37,654 nucleotides of DNA from an uncultured Clostridium sp. (GCA_902471875.1 CABRLN010000022.1:1-37654), one strand, 5' to 3'. Numbered from the stretch's first letter, positions 16,603 to 26,099 are shown. Made by a program: numbers and translations. The notes: generated by a model from the sequence alone, not told the origin.

Positions 16603-17190
16603 TTACTCCTTACTTAAAATACCGTTAAGAATAATATCCAGTTCTGTATCAAATATATTTTCAATGGTAGTTTTATCAGCATTATCATGTTCAAATATAA
16701 TCATTTGTGCCACCAAAAAAGAATTAAGCATTGTATATGAGGTAATTTCAGCGTCAATGTTTCGTAACTCTCCTGACTTTATTCCCATATCAACACAGCG
16801 GGTTATCATGTCAAGCCAAACTGCTGCAGAATCACTTTTATGAGAATACTTATTCAATAAAATCAGCTTAAACATATCAGGCTCGCAAACCGAAACTTCT
16901 GTAAGCATTTTAAATACCACCTTTGTATTGTCGGCAAAGCTTCTGTCAGGTTTAATGCAGGCTGCTACAGCGTCTTTAAGCTCCATGCTGGTTTGCTTAT
17001 GTATAGTGTCAAGTATTTCCTGCTTATCTTTAAAGTAGTGATACACTATGCCCGAAGAATAACCAAGCATATCAGTTATTTTCCTTACTGAAAGCTTGTC
17101 AAAGCCTTCTTCCAAACCTATTGACACTGCGGTGTCAAGTATTGCCTTACGTGTTTCGGCATTTTTTTGAATTTGTCTTTCTCTTCCCAT
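16603..17190 (-). CDS. TetR-family transcriptional regulator
   Basis: A 195-residue regulator. The N-terminal helix-turn-helix is clear: AILDTAVSIGLEEGFDKLSV, then ITDMLGYSSGIVYHYFKDK (to about residue 57). The C-terminal ligand domain is unassigned. It is the first gene of the acyl-transfer operon and lies just downstream of two 17-bp palindromes, so it most likely represses its own operon and releases on binding an acyl compound or related ligand. The ligand is an inference from the operon content. Confidence 0.9.
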   Translation of the reverse strand: MGRERQIQKNAETRKAILDTAVSIGLEEGFDKLSVRKITDMLGYSSGIVYHYFKDKQEILDTIHKQTSMELKDAVAACIKPDRSFADNTKVVFKMLTEVSVCEPDMFKLILLNKYSHKSDSAAVWLDMITRCVDMGIKSGELRNIDAEITSYTMLNSFLVAQMIIFEHDNADKTTIENIFDTELDIILNGILSKE

Positions 17191-17235
17191 TTGCTGTTCC
17201 TCTTAATATCTTTAATAAATAACTAATTTCGCAGA

Positions 17236-17252
17236 ATTAAACACCGTTAAAT
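17236..17252. promoter_or_regulatory. Proposed TetR operator, site 1 (imperfect)
   Basis: ATTAAACACCGTTAAAT: the left half matches site 2 exactly and the right half carries two changes. It lies 46 bases upstream of the tetR start codon and one base from site 2. TetR-family operators are typically short palindromes in exactly this position. Confidence 0.6.
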
Positions 17253-17253
17253 T

Positions 17254-17270
17254 ATTAAACAGTGTTTAAT
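17254..17270. promoter_or_regulatory. Proposed TetR operator, site 2 (perfect palindrome)
   Basis: ATTAAACA-G-TGTTTAAT is a perfect 8-1-8 palindrome. Together with site 1 it makes a 35-bp array that is itself nearly symmetrical (15 of 17 positions). It sits in the intergenic space shared with the divergent response regulator, but about 130 bases from that promoter, so control of tetR is the likelier role. Confidence 0.65.
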
Positions 17271-17403
17271 TTAGCTTTATTTTACCCCTCTTTATAAATA
17301 TTTTCTATTGACATAATAAACAAACTTTTATGCCTAACTGCATAAGCAGATAATTACTTTTTATACTGTCTGCCCGGTTCTGCATAATACTAAATATATC
17401 TGA

Positions 17404-17432
17404 TTGTAACATAATGCTTTAAATGTTATAAT
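17404..17432 (+). promoter_or_regulatory. Promoter of the response-regulator gene
   Basis: TTGTAA (17404-17409) and a perfect TATAAT (17427-17432) are separated by 17 bases. Transcription should begin about 10-15 bases before the AGGCGGTG ribosome site. Confidence 0.75.
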
Positions 17433-17451
17433 CAACACAGGCGGTGATAAT

Positions 17452-18156
17452 ATGGAAAATAACAGCTTTAACCGAATACTTATAATTGACGATGATGAAG
17501 ATTTGTCATTAATAATTTCTGATATGCTTGAAAGCTACGGCTACAATGTAAGCTGTGCTGCTGACTGCAAAAGTGCGTTTAACTTGCTTGGCAAAAATAA
17601 ATACCACATTATTTTGCTTGACATAAATTTACCTGACAGCGACGGCTTTGAGCTTTGTAAGGAGCTTCGCAGAACCTCTACCGTACCTGTAATTTTTGCA
17701 AGTGCACGCACAAGCGAAACTGACCGTATTACAGGGCTTGACATTGGTGGTGATGATTATCTTTCAAAGCCATATTCAATGAAGGAGCTTCTTTCACGAG
17801 TAAATGCATTAATACGCCGAACATACGGCTTTACCGAACAAGAAAGGGTCATAACCTTTGGCAATGTTAAGGTAAACCTTACTGCAAGAACAGTACATAA
17901 AAACGGTGCTGTTGTTTCTTTGTCACTGCGTGAATTTGATTTGCTGGCATACCTTTGCGAGCATAAAAATATTGTAATAGAAAAGGACCGACTAATATCT
18001 GAGGTTTGGGGTGCGTTTTCTACTGTTGAACCGTCAACTCTTACTGTTCATATTCGCTGGCTTAGAGAAAAGCTTGAGGATAACCCTGCACGCCCCGTTT
18101 ACATAAAAACAAAACACCGCGTAGGATATATACTGGAAATACCAAATGAAAGCTAA
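17452..18156 (+). CDS. OmpR/PhoB-family response regulator, orphan
   Basis: A 234-residue two-component regulator. The receiver domain (1-125) has the acidic pocket IDDDED, the phospho-acceptor Asp57 in LLDINLPDSDG, and Lys106 in YLSKPYS. The winged-helix domain (130-230) includes LSLREFDLLAYL, the LTVHIRWLREKLE recognition helix and the KTKHRVGYILE wing. No histidine kinase follows. Instead the remnant of an ABC permease lies immediately downstream, suggesting the partner genes were deleted. Bce-type regulators controlling antimicrobial-peptide exporters have this arrangement, but the assignment is tentative. The gene itself looks intact. Confidence 0.92.
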   Translation: MENNSFNRILIIDDDEDLSLIISDMLESYGYNVSCAADCKSAFNLLGKNKYHIILLDINLPDSDGFELCKELRRTSTVPVIFASARTSETDRITGLDIGGDDYLSKPYSMKELLSRVNALIRRTYGFTEQERVITFGNVKVNLTARTVHKNGAVVSLSLREFDLLAYLCEHKNIVIEKDRLISEVWGAFSTVEPSTLTVHIRWLREKLEDNPARPVYIKTKHRVGYILEIPNES

Positions 18157-18195
18157 TTACACAGAAACAAAACACCATGTAGGATATAATACCGG
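18107..18195 (+). repeat. Near-duplicate 30-bp segments spanning the regulator's 3' end
   Basis: The segment 18107-18136 (encoding the end of KTKHRVGYILE) is repeated at 18165-18195 with three substitutions and one inserted base. Both contain AAACAAAACACC and GTAGGATATA. The second copy lies between the regulator stop and the permease remnant. It could be the tail of a deleted paralogous regulator or a local duplication. Confidence 0.75.
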
Positions 18196-18440
18196 CAGTA
18201 AGATTTTTAATAATTTCTATAATTGGCTCGGCTATAGGCACTTTGTTAAGCACAATTTTGTCGGGCAAGCTGTTAAGCACCCTGCTGAAAAATATAGGCA
18301 TTACAAACTTTATTGTTGACTTTACGGCAGAAACCTTTATTCTACCAATTTCAATTATATGCATTTGCTTTTTCTTGTTTTCTTACTTTGCTTCAGGCAA
18401 GATAAAAAGAGTAGAAATTAAAGAATTAGTTACAGAATAA
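18183..18440 (+). pseudogene. C-terminal remnant of an FtsX/MacB-type ABC permease
   Basis: After a stop at 18180-18182 the frame runs open for 85 codons, reading VRFLIISIIGSAIGTLLS, then a short extracellular segment, a last membrane helix ILPISIICICFFLFSYF and a basic tail ending KELVTE. This is the normal ending of FtsX-fold exporter permeases, whose full length is several hundred residues. There is no ATG with a ribosome site at the 5' end, and nothing of the ATPase or of the rest of the permease is present. I read it as a deletion remnant rather than a small gene, although a TTG at 18243 could in principle start a 65-residue peptide. Confidence 0.7.
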
Positions 18441-18445
18441 CAAAT

Positions 18446-18481
18446 AAAAATGGCTTAAACATAATGTTTAAGCCATTTTTT
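18446..18481. terminator. Bidirectional terminator
   Basis: AAAAATGGCTTAAAC and GTTTAAGCCATTTTT form a 15-bp stem around ATAAT, with A- and T-runs on either side. It serves the regulator transcript on the plus strand and can also stop the long minus-strand operon that ends just to the right. Confidence 0.92.
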
Positions 18482-18587
18482 GTAAGATTTAATTTTGAAA
18501 TAAAAATCTATAATAAGTTTTTTCCATTTTGTTAACAGATATTAGTATTATACTGTTAACAAAGAAGTTCTATCTGTTTTACCACTA

Positions 18588-21500
18588 TTATTGCTTTTTG
18601 CTTTTTCTTTTTTTGATTAATATAATAATGACGCCTGTAAGCAGTAATCCAATTATTATAAATGTTATAACAACTAAAGTCGTATTTGCAAAAAACATCA
18701 TTAACAATGTAGCTGATAAAGTAAAGTTTTCAACAACACCGGAGCTTTTATTGCCGGCAAGGTCATAAACTACAACCTCAAGGTTTTGACCATCTTTGTT
18801 TTCAGTACCCTTAACAGTTAACTCAACCGTAATTTCACCCGAAAGTACATTCTCATAGTCAACCTTATATTCTTCCTTTTCAGCGGATAACTCCTTATTG
18901 TTAAGTTTTATCTTATAAACATCTGACAGGTCGCTGTTATTTTCAAGCTTTGTGTTATTGCTATTTACAAGGTTTGGATCTTCAATTGTTATTTTTACAT
19001 TTTTACTGCTTTCTTCAAACATTTTATTTGACCCAAAATTGTAAATTCTACTTCCATCAGAAGCAGTTTCTATTTTTTCGTCTTCACCAAAGCCTGAAAT
19101 AATAATAGACGGACTTTTACTGTCAATAATAAAATTAATTGGCAGCTGGTGCGGATTGCCCTTTACAGGCGCACGGTTAGTAACATCGTTTTGTGCCTCA
19201 TCAACAGTTTCAATGGTTAATACATAACTGCCGTCCTTCGAGAAATTAGATGCTTTTACTGTATATACATAACTGCACCATTTGTTAGTGCCTGTCTCTC
19301 CCTTTTGTTCTACCGTATAATCCTTTTCCTTTTCCAAATCACGCACAACAGAGTCACAAGATACTGACACATTTTTAACTCTAACAGAATCTACATTTAT
19401 TTCTTCTATAGTAATATCCTTATTAACCTTTTGAACATAACCTGTTTCAAGTGACTGTTTTAAGGTTTTATCAACCGAATCACTATACTTAAATGTTGAC
19501 CCGTAGCGGTTTACCGAAAATGTTATTTTTTCAGTTTTGCTCTTGTTTCCTGCTTTATCAGCTGCATAAACCTCAAGGGTATAAATGCCGTCATAGTCAA
19601 AGCCATCTTTAATATCATAAGTAATAGTTGCACCGTTATCATTCTCAACAGCCGTATATTTAATATCACTTGCTTGATTATTTTGGGCATTAATATCAAT
19701 ACGACTAATTGTTGCCGAGTAGCCGCCCTTTATATAATTGTTATCACTAATTTTTATAACAGGACGAATAACCTTGTTGTTGTAAGAAGTCTCATCTTCA
19801 ACATTAGTAATTTCTACAACAGGCGCTTTTTTGTCAATATAAAACAACGCTTCTTTAACTGTTTGCGACTTATTGTTTGCCTTGTCTGTACATTCTATAC
19901 TAAATGAGTAACTGCCATTCTCAGAAAAAGTTACCGTTGCAGTATGAATATCGCCTTGGTTAGTCCAGTCTGAAACCTTTGGTGTTTCGGCATTGGTTTT
20001 GTTGTCAGGCTTTTTGGCATCAATTTTTATATTGACTTTACTACTATCAAAATTGTGTTCATTTATCGTTATAGTTGCTGTTCGCTTTTTACTATAATAA
20101 ATTTTATTTTGTGCCGAATTGTTGTCGTATGAAACATTAATTGTCGGTTTTGTTTTATCAATAGTAAATGATTCTTTAGATATACTTGCGGCTTTATTAT
20201 CAGCAGCATCTTTACAGGTAATATCAACCACATAATCACCGTCTTTATCAAACAAAACGGTTGCAGTATATGTTGTGTTATCTCTATTGCCTGTACCCTG
20301 AGAAACAGTCCAATTGCTGATTTTAACCTCTCCTGAATTATCACCGGTAATAAGCATATTTAAATCATCGGCAACAAAGTTTCGCTCGGTAACAACAATT
20401 GTAGCAGTACGATTTACATTATAAAAACCGTTTGACGCAGTATTACCGGTTTCTGAATATGTAACCTTCATGGTAGGTGCAGTGGTGTCTATACTGAAGG
20501 TGTCAGTACTTTTGCTTACATTTCCTGCACGGTCTATCATAGTTACTTCAACATTAATGTTATTGCTATTATACGCTACATTAATGGTTGAACTCAGTTC
20601 TGTAACAAGGTTTCCTACCATTTGACTTTTCCACACAATATCGTCTGTTTTGTTAACATTACCTTTATTGTCAATTTTAATTTCTTGCTCTGGTATTTCA
20701 CCAACAGAAGAGGTTATTTTATAATAAACTTCTGCAATGCCTGCATATGAATCTCTTATACATATGTTCAGCGGTACTGTTGTGTTATATAGGTCGTGCG
20801 GATTTTGGTCAGTGTCACGTTTAGTTGTAGCAGGTCTTGTAAAAGCAATGTGCTTCTCAGTAGAATTGTCATGCTGAGATTGTGTTTCTAAAATAACACC
20901 ATATGGCTGGTAACCATAACCATTGCACCTGTTTACAATATTATTGCCTGTATTATCCTCTGCATATGCATAAATTTTGCCCTTAAAGCCTGATTGTACC
21001 AAAAACTGTGCCTGATTATTTGCATTAACCTTTTGGTTACCATAGTCAGTAATTTTTCCATTTTGGTCAACTAACCAAAAATGAATAAAATTAATTCCTG
21101 AACCCATATCGTTTGTTGTACCGACAGGTCTTCCCAAATCATTATTATCCATATACAGTGCATCAAATGCCGAAACCGTAACGTAAGTATCTGACGTAAA
21201 ATAATAACCGTAATCAGTTTCTGTTACCTTGGTTGGTGATACTGTGTTTTGGCTGTATTTTGATGTATTTGTAAAGCTGAAGGAATAATTGCAAGGAACC
21301 GTTGTATCCTTAAAAACAGTTATTTCCTTTGTAATGCTGTTACCGCTATTACCTGTAACAGTAACTTTAAGTGTGTTCTTACCTTCAACATAATTGGTGG
21401 CATTGGCAGTATTAACCGTAATATATTTTGATACTACCTTTTTGCCTAATTTAACATAGTTATTAGGCACTACTGTATTGTCTGAATCTCTGCAAATAAT

Positions 21501-24500
21501 ATCTGCACCATTTAATGTTGCCTTAATAGAATAAATACCCGAAATCTTATCTTCTGCATTAAATGAGAAGGTTGCATTTCCTGAATACCACACACGATTG
21601 TTAGCATCAACATAACGATTAGTTCCACTATTGGCCCGTGATGTCAAGCTATTAATTGCCGGCTTTTTCTTTGTAGACACAATTTCTAAAGTGCTGTCAA
21701 AGCTAATGTTGGCAAATTCTGAACTATTAGCCGCATTAACGGTTGTTCTTACATTATTGTCCTTAAGTCCTGTTTTAGCACTTGTATTAGATACCTTATC
21801 AGTAACACTGGCAGTAATATTAGAAAGCTGCTCTTCAGAATGTAGTGTATAAGTATATTCTCCCTGTGTGTTTACTTTGCTTGATACCAGCTTTTTGCCG
21901 TTAGAATACAGTGTAATTTCATTTAAGCCTGATGATTTAGACTTATCGTTTCCGTCACTTGCTTTAACTGTAATATTAATAGCATTATTGTGATAAATAC
22001 CAAATGTCAAGAAACTAAAAATTTTGTCTGCCGTTGATTCGGCCGAGGTAATGTAAAAGCTGTCAACTGTTGGCGGTATTGTGTCAACATATACAGTTTT
22101 AACAAAATCTTCACTGTAATTTCCGTTATTATTTCTTGTATTAATTACAATTGAATTACTTCCCTGCTGAAATAAGCTTGTATTCACAGTAGCAGTTATA
22201 GTCTTTTTTATAATTTTGGCTGAAACTGTATCGCTTTGTTCATCTGTCACAGTCCATTTAAAGCAGTTATTCTCTACAGAACCCGTATTATCTTTAATCT
22301 CATACTTTTTATTATTAATTTTAAAAATAACAGGGTATTTATTTAAACCTGACAACTCGTCGCTTACTGTAAAGTTAAAATTAATTGCACCTTCTGAATA
22401 CCAGTATTTTTCACCCTCTGCATATTCTTGGCTGCCATTATTACTTGTACTATATTGAGTAATTTTAGGTTTGTTATTTTCATTAACCACTAACTCGTCT
22501 ACTGTATTAGCAGGTATTTCTTTTGCAGGAAGTTCAACACCGTTAGCTGTTTCTATAACAGTACCTTTAATATTTCTAACAGGGTAGCTTTGACCGTTAC
22601 CTACGTTGTCAGTTGCAGAAGCCGTTAAATGATAAACATAATTTTCATTGTTTGACGGTATTCTAAACTGCTTACTGCATTCATTGTCATTACGTTTAAA
22701 ATTACTTCCGATTATTTTTTGATTATTATCAGTTTCAAGCTGAATGTCTGCTACTCCTGATGAAGGTGATTCATCGCTTGCATATACTGTAACCATTATA
22801 TCGCTGTTTGTATAAATACCAAATGTAAGAAGATTTAATACTTTATCTACAGCTGTTTCTGCACTTTTAATTTCGTAGGAATTAATAACAGGAGGTTGGG
22901 TATCACGATAGAAAGCAATTTTATGTTCATCAGTTGTACTGTTGCTAACCTTATCCTTTGCAGTTATTCTTACACAATTCTCACCATCGGAATAAAGACC
23001 TAACGGCAGCTTTGATGTGTCGAGATTTACTGTCCATTCGTTTAAACTTTTCTGTATTGTATAGCAATTAATTTCTGTCCAATCAGAAGAAGCATTTTTA
23101 AATTCTACCTTACAAGAATCTACCCCTGAATAATCATCTGTAATTTTACACAACAAGGTTACATCGCCTGAATACCAAGCTTTATTTCCTTCTTTGTAAA
23201 ACTTAACCCCGTTATTCTCTTTAATTTCCCATTCACTAATACTTGGCGGCGTATTGTCAATGAAAACCTTTTTAGTTTTAACTTCAACAATTCCGCTGTT
23301 ATTTTTTGCAGAAACTGAAAGTGTATTTTCTCCTTCCGCTAATAAATCTGTATTAATGGATAAGACTACATCTTTTTTTATGATTTTTTTACCTTGAGTG
23401 TTTGTTGACGAAGTTATTTCAGCCTTATCGGTAACATCTGTACCATTAAAAGTAATAGCAATTGAATCATCTAAATTTAATCCTGAAAGCTCATCTTCTA
23501 CTAAAAATTGAAATGAAATACTATTGTAGGAATACCACACATTACTGCCAGTGCCTGTATATTTATTACTGCCTTCTGTAATATTAATGTCACCTATAAT
23601 AGGAGGCTTATTTGTTGAAACAACATCTTCAAGTACACCTGCTGGTATTGTAGTTTTTTCACCGGCAACAATTACAGAACCGCCAATTTCTTTTACTGTC
23701 TTTTCATCGCTGAAATTTCCGGCTGCGTCTTTTGCATATGCAGACAAATTATATATAGAATCTAATTTTTCAAGAACAAATGTATTTTTAAATACTTCAC
23801 CATTTTTCTGCACAGATTCTTGTGACACAATTTCTGAACCATTATTTTTTAATATAATATTTTTTATACCTGATGACGGTGCATTGTCAAAGACACTAAC
23901 CGTTACCTTGACTTCATCATTTGAATAAATACCAAAGGTTAAGAAATTCAGCACCTTGTCTGCCATTGTTGCAGTTGACTCAAAGTCAAACGAAACTATT
24001 TCAGGGGAGGTGTTGTCTATACAAATATTTTCAGTGCTGACAATACGCTTATTGCCACCATTTGATGCTCCATCAATAAGCTCTATTTGAAGTTTTTTGT
24101 CAATATCTTTTTCAGTTACAGTGTAAGAAAAAGTAGCCTTTTTATTATTACCATTGTCAAAACTACCACTGACAAATTTACCGTCAACAAGCACACAGCC
24201 CACACCGCTAAGGTTGTCAACAACATCAAAAGTAATATTAACCTCACCATTTGTCCATTTAGGGTGTTCTTCGCCGTTATATCTTATATTTTCAATTTCA
24301 GGTGCTTCACTATCAACCTTAATGCTTGGGGTAGTAAATTCATTGCTTTTCTTTTCCACATAGTTAGTAGCAACAATTTTATATTTATGCTCTGAATTTT
24401 CTTCGGCATCAAAGCAATAATACTCTTTGTCTTCAATTTTAACAGTATTTATTTTTACCTTACCGTTTTCCTCAGTACTTGCATACAAAGTATCATTGTA

Positions 24501-26099
24501 ATATGCCTCAACCTTTTCTATTCCGCTTTCTTTCTCTAAAAAAGGTATCATAATTTGAACTTTTTTCTGCCATTTACCAATATCCTCAACAGGCTTATCA
24601 TTAATTCCATAATACTTCACGTTTGCAAAGTCAACTGTAGGCGGAGTAGTATCATAGCAAATTGATATGGTACTTTGCTTTTCAATACCAAAGTTATCTT
24701 TAACACTTACTGTATAAATATTGTTTCCTTTAGACAATGTTTCTTCAGTATTAATTGTTATCCTTTGTTTAATTATTTTTCCATTTTCACTTTTACTTTC
24801 ATTATTTAATGTAAAGTCACAGTCAACCCCGCCTTTGGTTACTTTAATATTGTCAGCATTCTGCAAACCGAATACATTATTTTGTATATCGCACAGAATT
24901 TTTACAGGTGAACTGCAATAAAACTTATCGTCAATTTGCTTGACATTATTCATATTTTCAATATGTAAATTTGTTTTTGTATCATCTGTAGCATTACTAT
25001 TAACAATAAGCTCATAATTATTTTCTATTTTCTTATTACCATTATTAGCCGTACATTCAACATTTACATAATCATTATATTTCTGTAAGCTGGTGTACCA
25101 AATTGATAATATTCTATGAGGAGTATTTCCAACACCATCAACAGCATGTGCTTTTAAATTGTACGGTTTTTCTCTTGAATTTAAAATAAAAGACTTATGA
25201 TAATACACACCGCCATCATTATTAACAGTTGTGGTTATGCTTTGTGTATAAGGCTTAATACTAACCATTTCTGAATCATCATCTGTAAATAATAATATAT
25301 CAGACAATCCGCTGGAAAATTGTTCATCATATGCTGTTATCGTAACAATAGTATCGCCATTTGAATATAATCCTGCTCCGTGTTCAAAATCGACAAGCTT
25401 TAAATCATATCCCGACGCAGGGCTATAGCTGACATTTGTTATTATTGGTGCAATACAGTCAAAATTAATAGTTGCAATAGCAAAACTTTCGTTATTAGAT
25501 AAATTAACTGTTAATTGATATTTTCCGCTTTGAATAGACCTGTTACTGTTGTCTTTAATATTACTTATTAATACGTTATAATAATAATCACCAACACTTA
25601 TATATTTCAGACAATCATCATTAATATCAATATTGCCGTTTTCATTGTTTAATGACAATTTCAGTACATTTAATTTGTTGGTACTATTTATCTTTAACTC
25701 TAAAGGTATCATTTGAGAGCACCATAACTCGCCATCCTTTATAAACGGTCTGTTGCCTATATTACCTTCTATTTTACATGCACATAGTTCGGCAGTTATT
25801 CCGTTAGGAAGGTTTGTTGTTAATGCAGGTTCTGTTTCAGGCTCTGTTGCCGGCTCTGTTGGCATTACAGAGGTTTCCTGTTCGGTTGCTTCTGTAGAAG
25901 CTATTTCTTCTGTTGCTTTCTGGGTCGCTTCTGTAGGTACTATATTATCTGTGGCTTCCACAGGAAACGTTCCGTCTGAAAAATTATACGTATTATCTGC
26001 AGAAACATGAATTACAGACATTGTACTGCATAAAATTAATAAGGATAAAATTGACGCTACAGCTTTCTGAGCTTGTACAATAAATTTAATTTTATTCAT
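18588..26099 (-). CDS. Giant Ig-like repeat surface protein with C-terminal membrane anchor
   Basis: A 2,503-residue secreted protein. The ATG at 26099 (GAGGGAGG upstream) begins a signal peptide (about 1-35). A Thr/Glu/Pro-rich stalk with repeated TEAT follows (about 45-100), then a long series of beta-rich modules separated by DxTPPxI-type linkers. Three modules share the block DKVLNFLTFGIY (near residues 718, 1090 and 1363). Several share WYS...F...DELSGLN. Two later ones share YxxxRTATIxVxExNF (near 1900 and 2006). The C-terminus has one membrane helix and a KKRKSKKQ tail; there is no LPxTG sortase motif. The build is that of an adhesin or stalk reaching out from the cell. It is the last gene of the long operon and overlaps the small membrane gene by eight bases. 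Ligand unknown. Confidence 0.85.
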   Translation of the reverse strand: MNKIKFIVQAQKAVASILSLLILCSTMSVIHVSADNTYNFSDGTFPVEATDNIVPTEATQKATEEIASTEATEQETSVMPTEPATEPETEPALTTNLPNGITAELCACKIEGNIGNRPFIKDGELWCSQMIPLELKINSTNKLNVLKLSLNNENGNIDINDDCLKYISVGDYYYNVLISNIKDNSNRSIQSGKYQLTVNLSNNESFAIATINFDCIAPIITNVSYSPASGYDLKLVDFEHGAGLYSNGDTIVTITAYDEQFSSGLSDILLFTDDDSEMVSIKPYTQSITTTVNNDGGVYYHKSFILNSREKPYNLKAHAVDGVGNTPHRILSIWYTSLQKYNDYVNVECTANNGNKKIENNYELIVNSNATDDTKTNLHIENMNNVKQIDDKFYCSSPVKILCDIQNNVFGLQNADNIKVTKGGVDCDFTLNNESKSENGKIIKQRITINTEETLSKGNNIYTVSVKDNFGIEKQSTISICYDTTPPTVDFANVKYYGINDKPVEDIGKWQKKVQIMIPFLEKESGIEKVEAYYNDTLYASTEENGKVKINTVKIEDKEYYCFDAEENSEHKYKIVATNYVEKKSNEFTTPSIKVDSEAPEIENIRYNGEEHPKWTNGEVNITFDVVDNLSGVGCVLVDGKFVSGSFDNGNNKKATFSYTVTEKDIDKKLQIELIDGASNGGNKRIVSTENICIDNTSPEIVSFDFESTATMADKVLNFLTFGIYSNDEVKVTVSVFDNAPSSGIKNIILKNNGSEIVSQESVQKNGEVFKNTFVLEKLDSIYNLSAYAKDAAGNFSDEKTVKEIGGSVIVAGEKTTIPAGVLEDVVSTNKPPIIGDINITEGSNKYTGTGSNVWYSYNSISFQFLVEDELSGLNLDDSIAITFNGTDVTDKAEITSSTNTQGKKIIKKDVVLSINTDLLAEGENTLSVSAKNNSGIVEVKTKKVFIDNTPPSISEWEIKENNGVKFYKEGNKAWYSGDVTLLCKITDDYSGVDSCKVEFKNASSDWTEINCYTIQKSLNEWTVNLDTSKLPLGLYSDGENCVRITAKDKVSNSTTDEHKIAFYRDTQPPVINSYEIKSAETAVDKVLNLLTFGIYTNSDIMVTVYASDESPSSGVADIQLETDNNQKIIGSNFKRNDNECSKQFRIPSNNENYVYHLTASATDNVGNGQSYPVRNIKGTVIETANGVELPAKEIPANTVDELVVNENNKPKITQYSTSNNGSQEYAEGEKYWYSEGAINFNFTVSDELSGLNKYPVIFKINNKKYEIKDNTGSVENNCFKWTVTDEQSDTVSAKIIKKTITATVNTSLFQQGSNSIVINTRNNNGNYSEDFVKTVYVDTIPPTVDSFYITSAESTADKIFSFLTFGIYHNNAINITVKASDGNDKSKSSGLNEITLYSNGKKLVSSKVNTQGEYTYTLHSEEQLSNITASVTDKVSNTSAKTGLKDNNVRTTVNAANSSEFANISFDSTLEIVSTKKKPAINSLTSRANSGTNRYVDANNRVWYSGNATFSFNAEDKISGIYSIKATLNGADIICRDSDNTVVPNNYVKLGKKVVSKYITVNTANATNYVEGKNTLKVTVTGNSGNSITKEITVFKDTTVPCNYSFSFTNTSKYSQNTVSPTKVTETDYGYYFTSDTYVTVSAFDALYMDNNDLGRPVGTTNDMGSGINFIHFWLVDQNGKITDYGNQKVNANNQAQFLVQSGFKGKIYAYAEDNTGNNIVNRCNGYGYQPYGVILETQSQHDNSTEKHIAFTRPATTKRDTDQNPHDLYNTTVPLNICIRDSYAGIAEVYYKITSSVGEIPEQEIKIDNKGNVNKTDDIVWKSQMVGNLVTELSSTINVAYNSNNINVEVTMIDRAGNVSKSTDTFSIDTTAPTMKVTYSETGNTASNGFYNVNRTATIVVTERNFVADDLNMLITGDNSGEVKISNWTVSQGTGNRDNTTYTATVLFDKDGDYVVDITCKDAADNKAASISKESFTIDKTKPTINVSYDNNSAQNKIYYSKKRTATITINEHNFDSSKVNIKIDAKKPDNKTNAETPKVSDWTNQGDIHTATVTFSENGSYSFSIECTDKANNKSQTVKEALFYIDKKAPVVEITNVEDETSYNNKVIRPVIKISDNNYIKGGYSATISRIDINAQNNQASDIKYTAVENDNGATITYDIKDGFDYDGIYTLEVYAADKAGNKSKTEKITFSVNRYGSTFKYSDSVDKTLKQSLETGYVQKVNKDITIEEINVDSVRVKNVSVSCDSVVRDLEKEKDYTVEQKGETGTNKWCSYVYTVKASNFSKDGSYVLTIETVDEAQNDVTNRAPVKGNPHQLPINFIIDSKSPSIIISGFGEDEKIETASDGSRIYNFGSNKMFEESSKNVKITIEDPNLVNSNNTKLENNSDLSDVYKIKLNNKELSAEKEEYKVDYENVLSGEITVELTVKGTENKDGQNLEVVVYDLAGNKSSGVVENFTLSATLLMMFFANTTLVVITFIIIGLLLTGVIIILIKKRKSKKQ

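Noticed and set aside
17308..17313. Perfect TTGACA upstream of the response regulator
   Set aside because: The sequence 17 bases downstream (TGCCTA) is not a usable -10. The TTGTAA/TATAAT pair at 17404-17432 is much better placed.
18243..18440. Independent 65-residue membrane peptide starting at TTG
   Set aside because: The same frame stays open for another 20 codons upstream with clear FtsX-permease sequence, and no ribosome site lies before the TTG, so a truncated permease is the simpler reading.
23551..23928. 125-codon plus-strand open frame inside the giant protein gene
   Set aside because: Antisense shadow of a low-complexity Ig-like coding region; no ribosome site and no similarity to anything recognisable.
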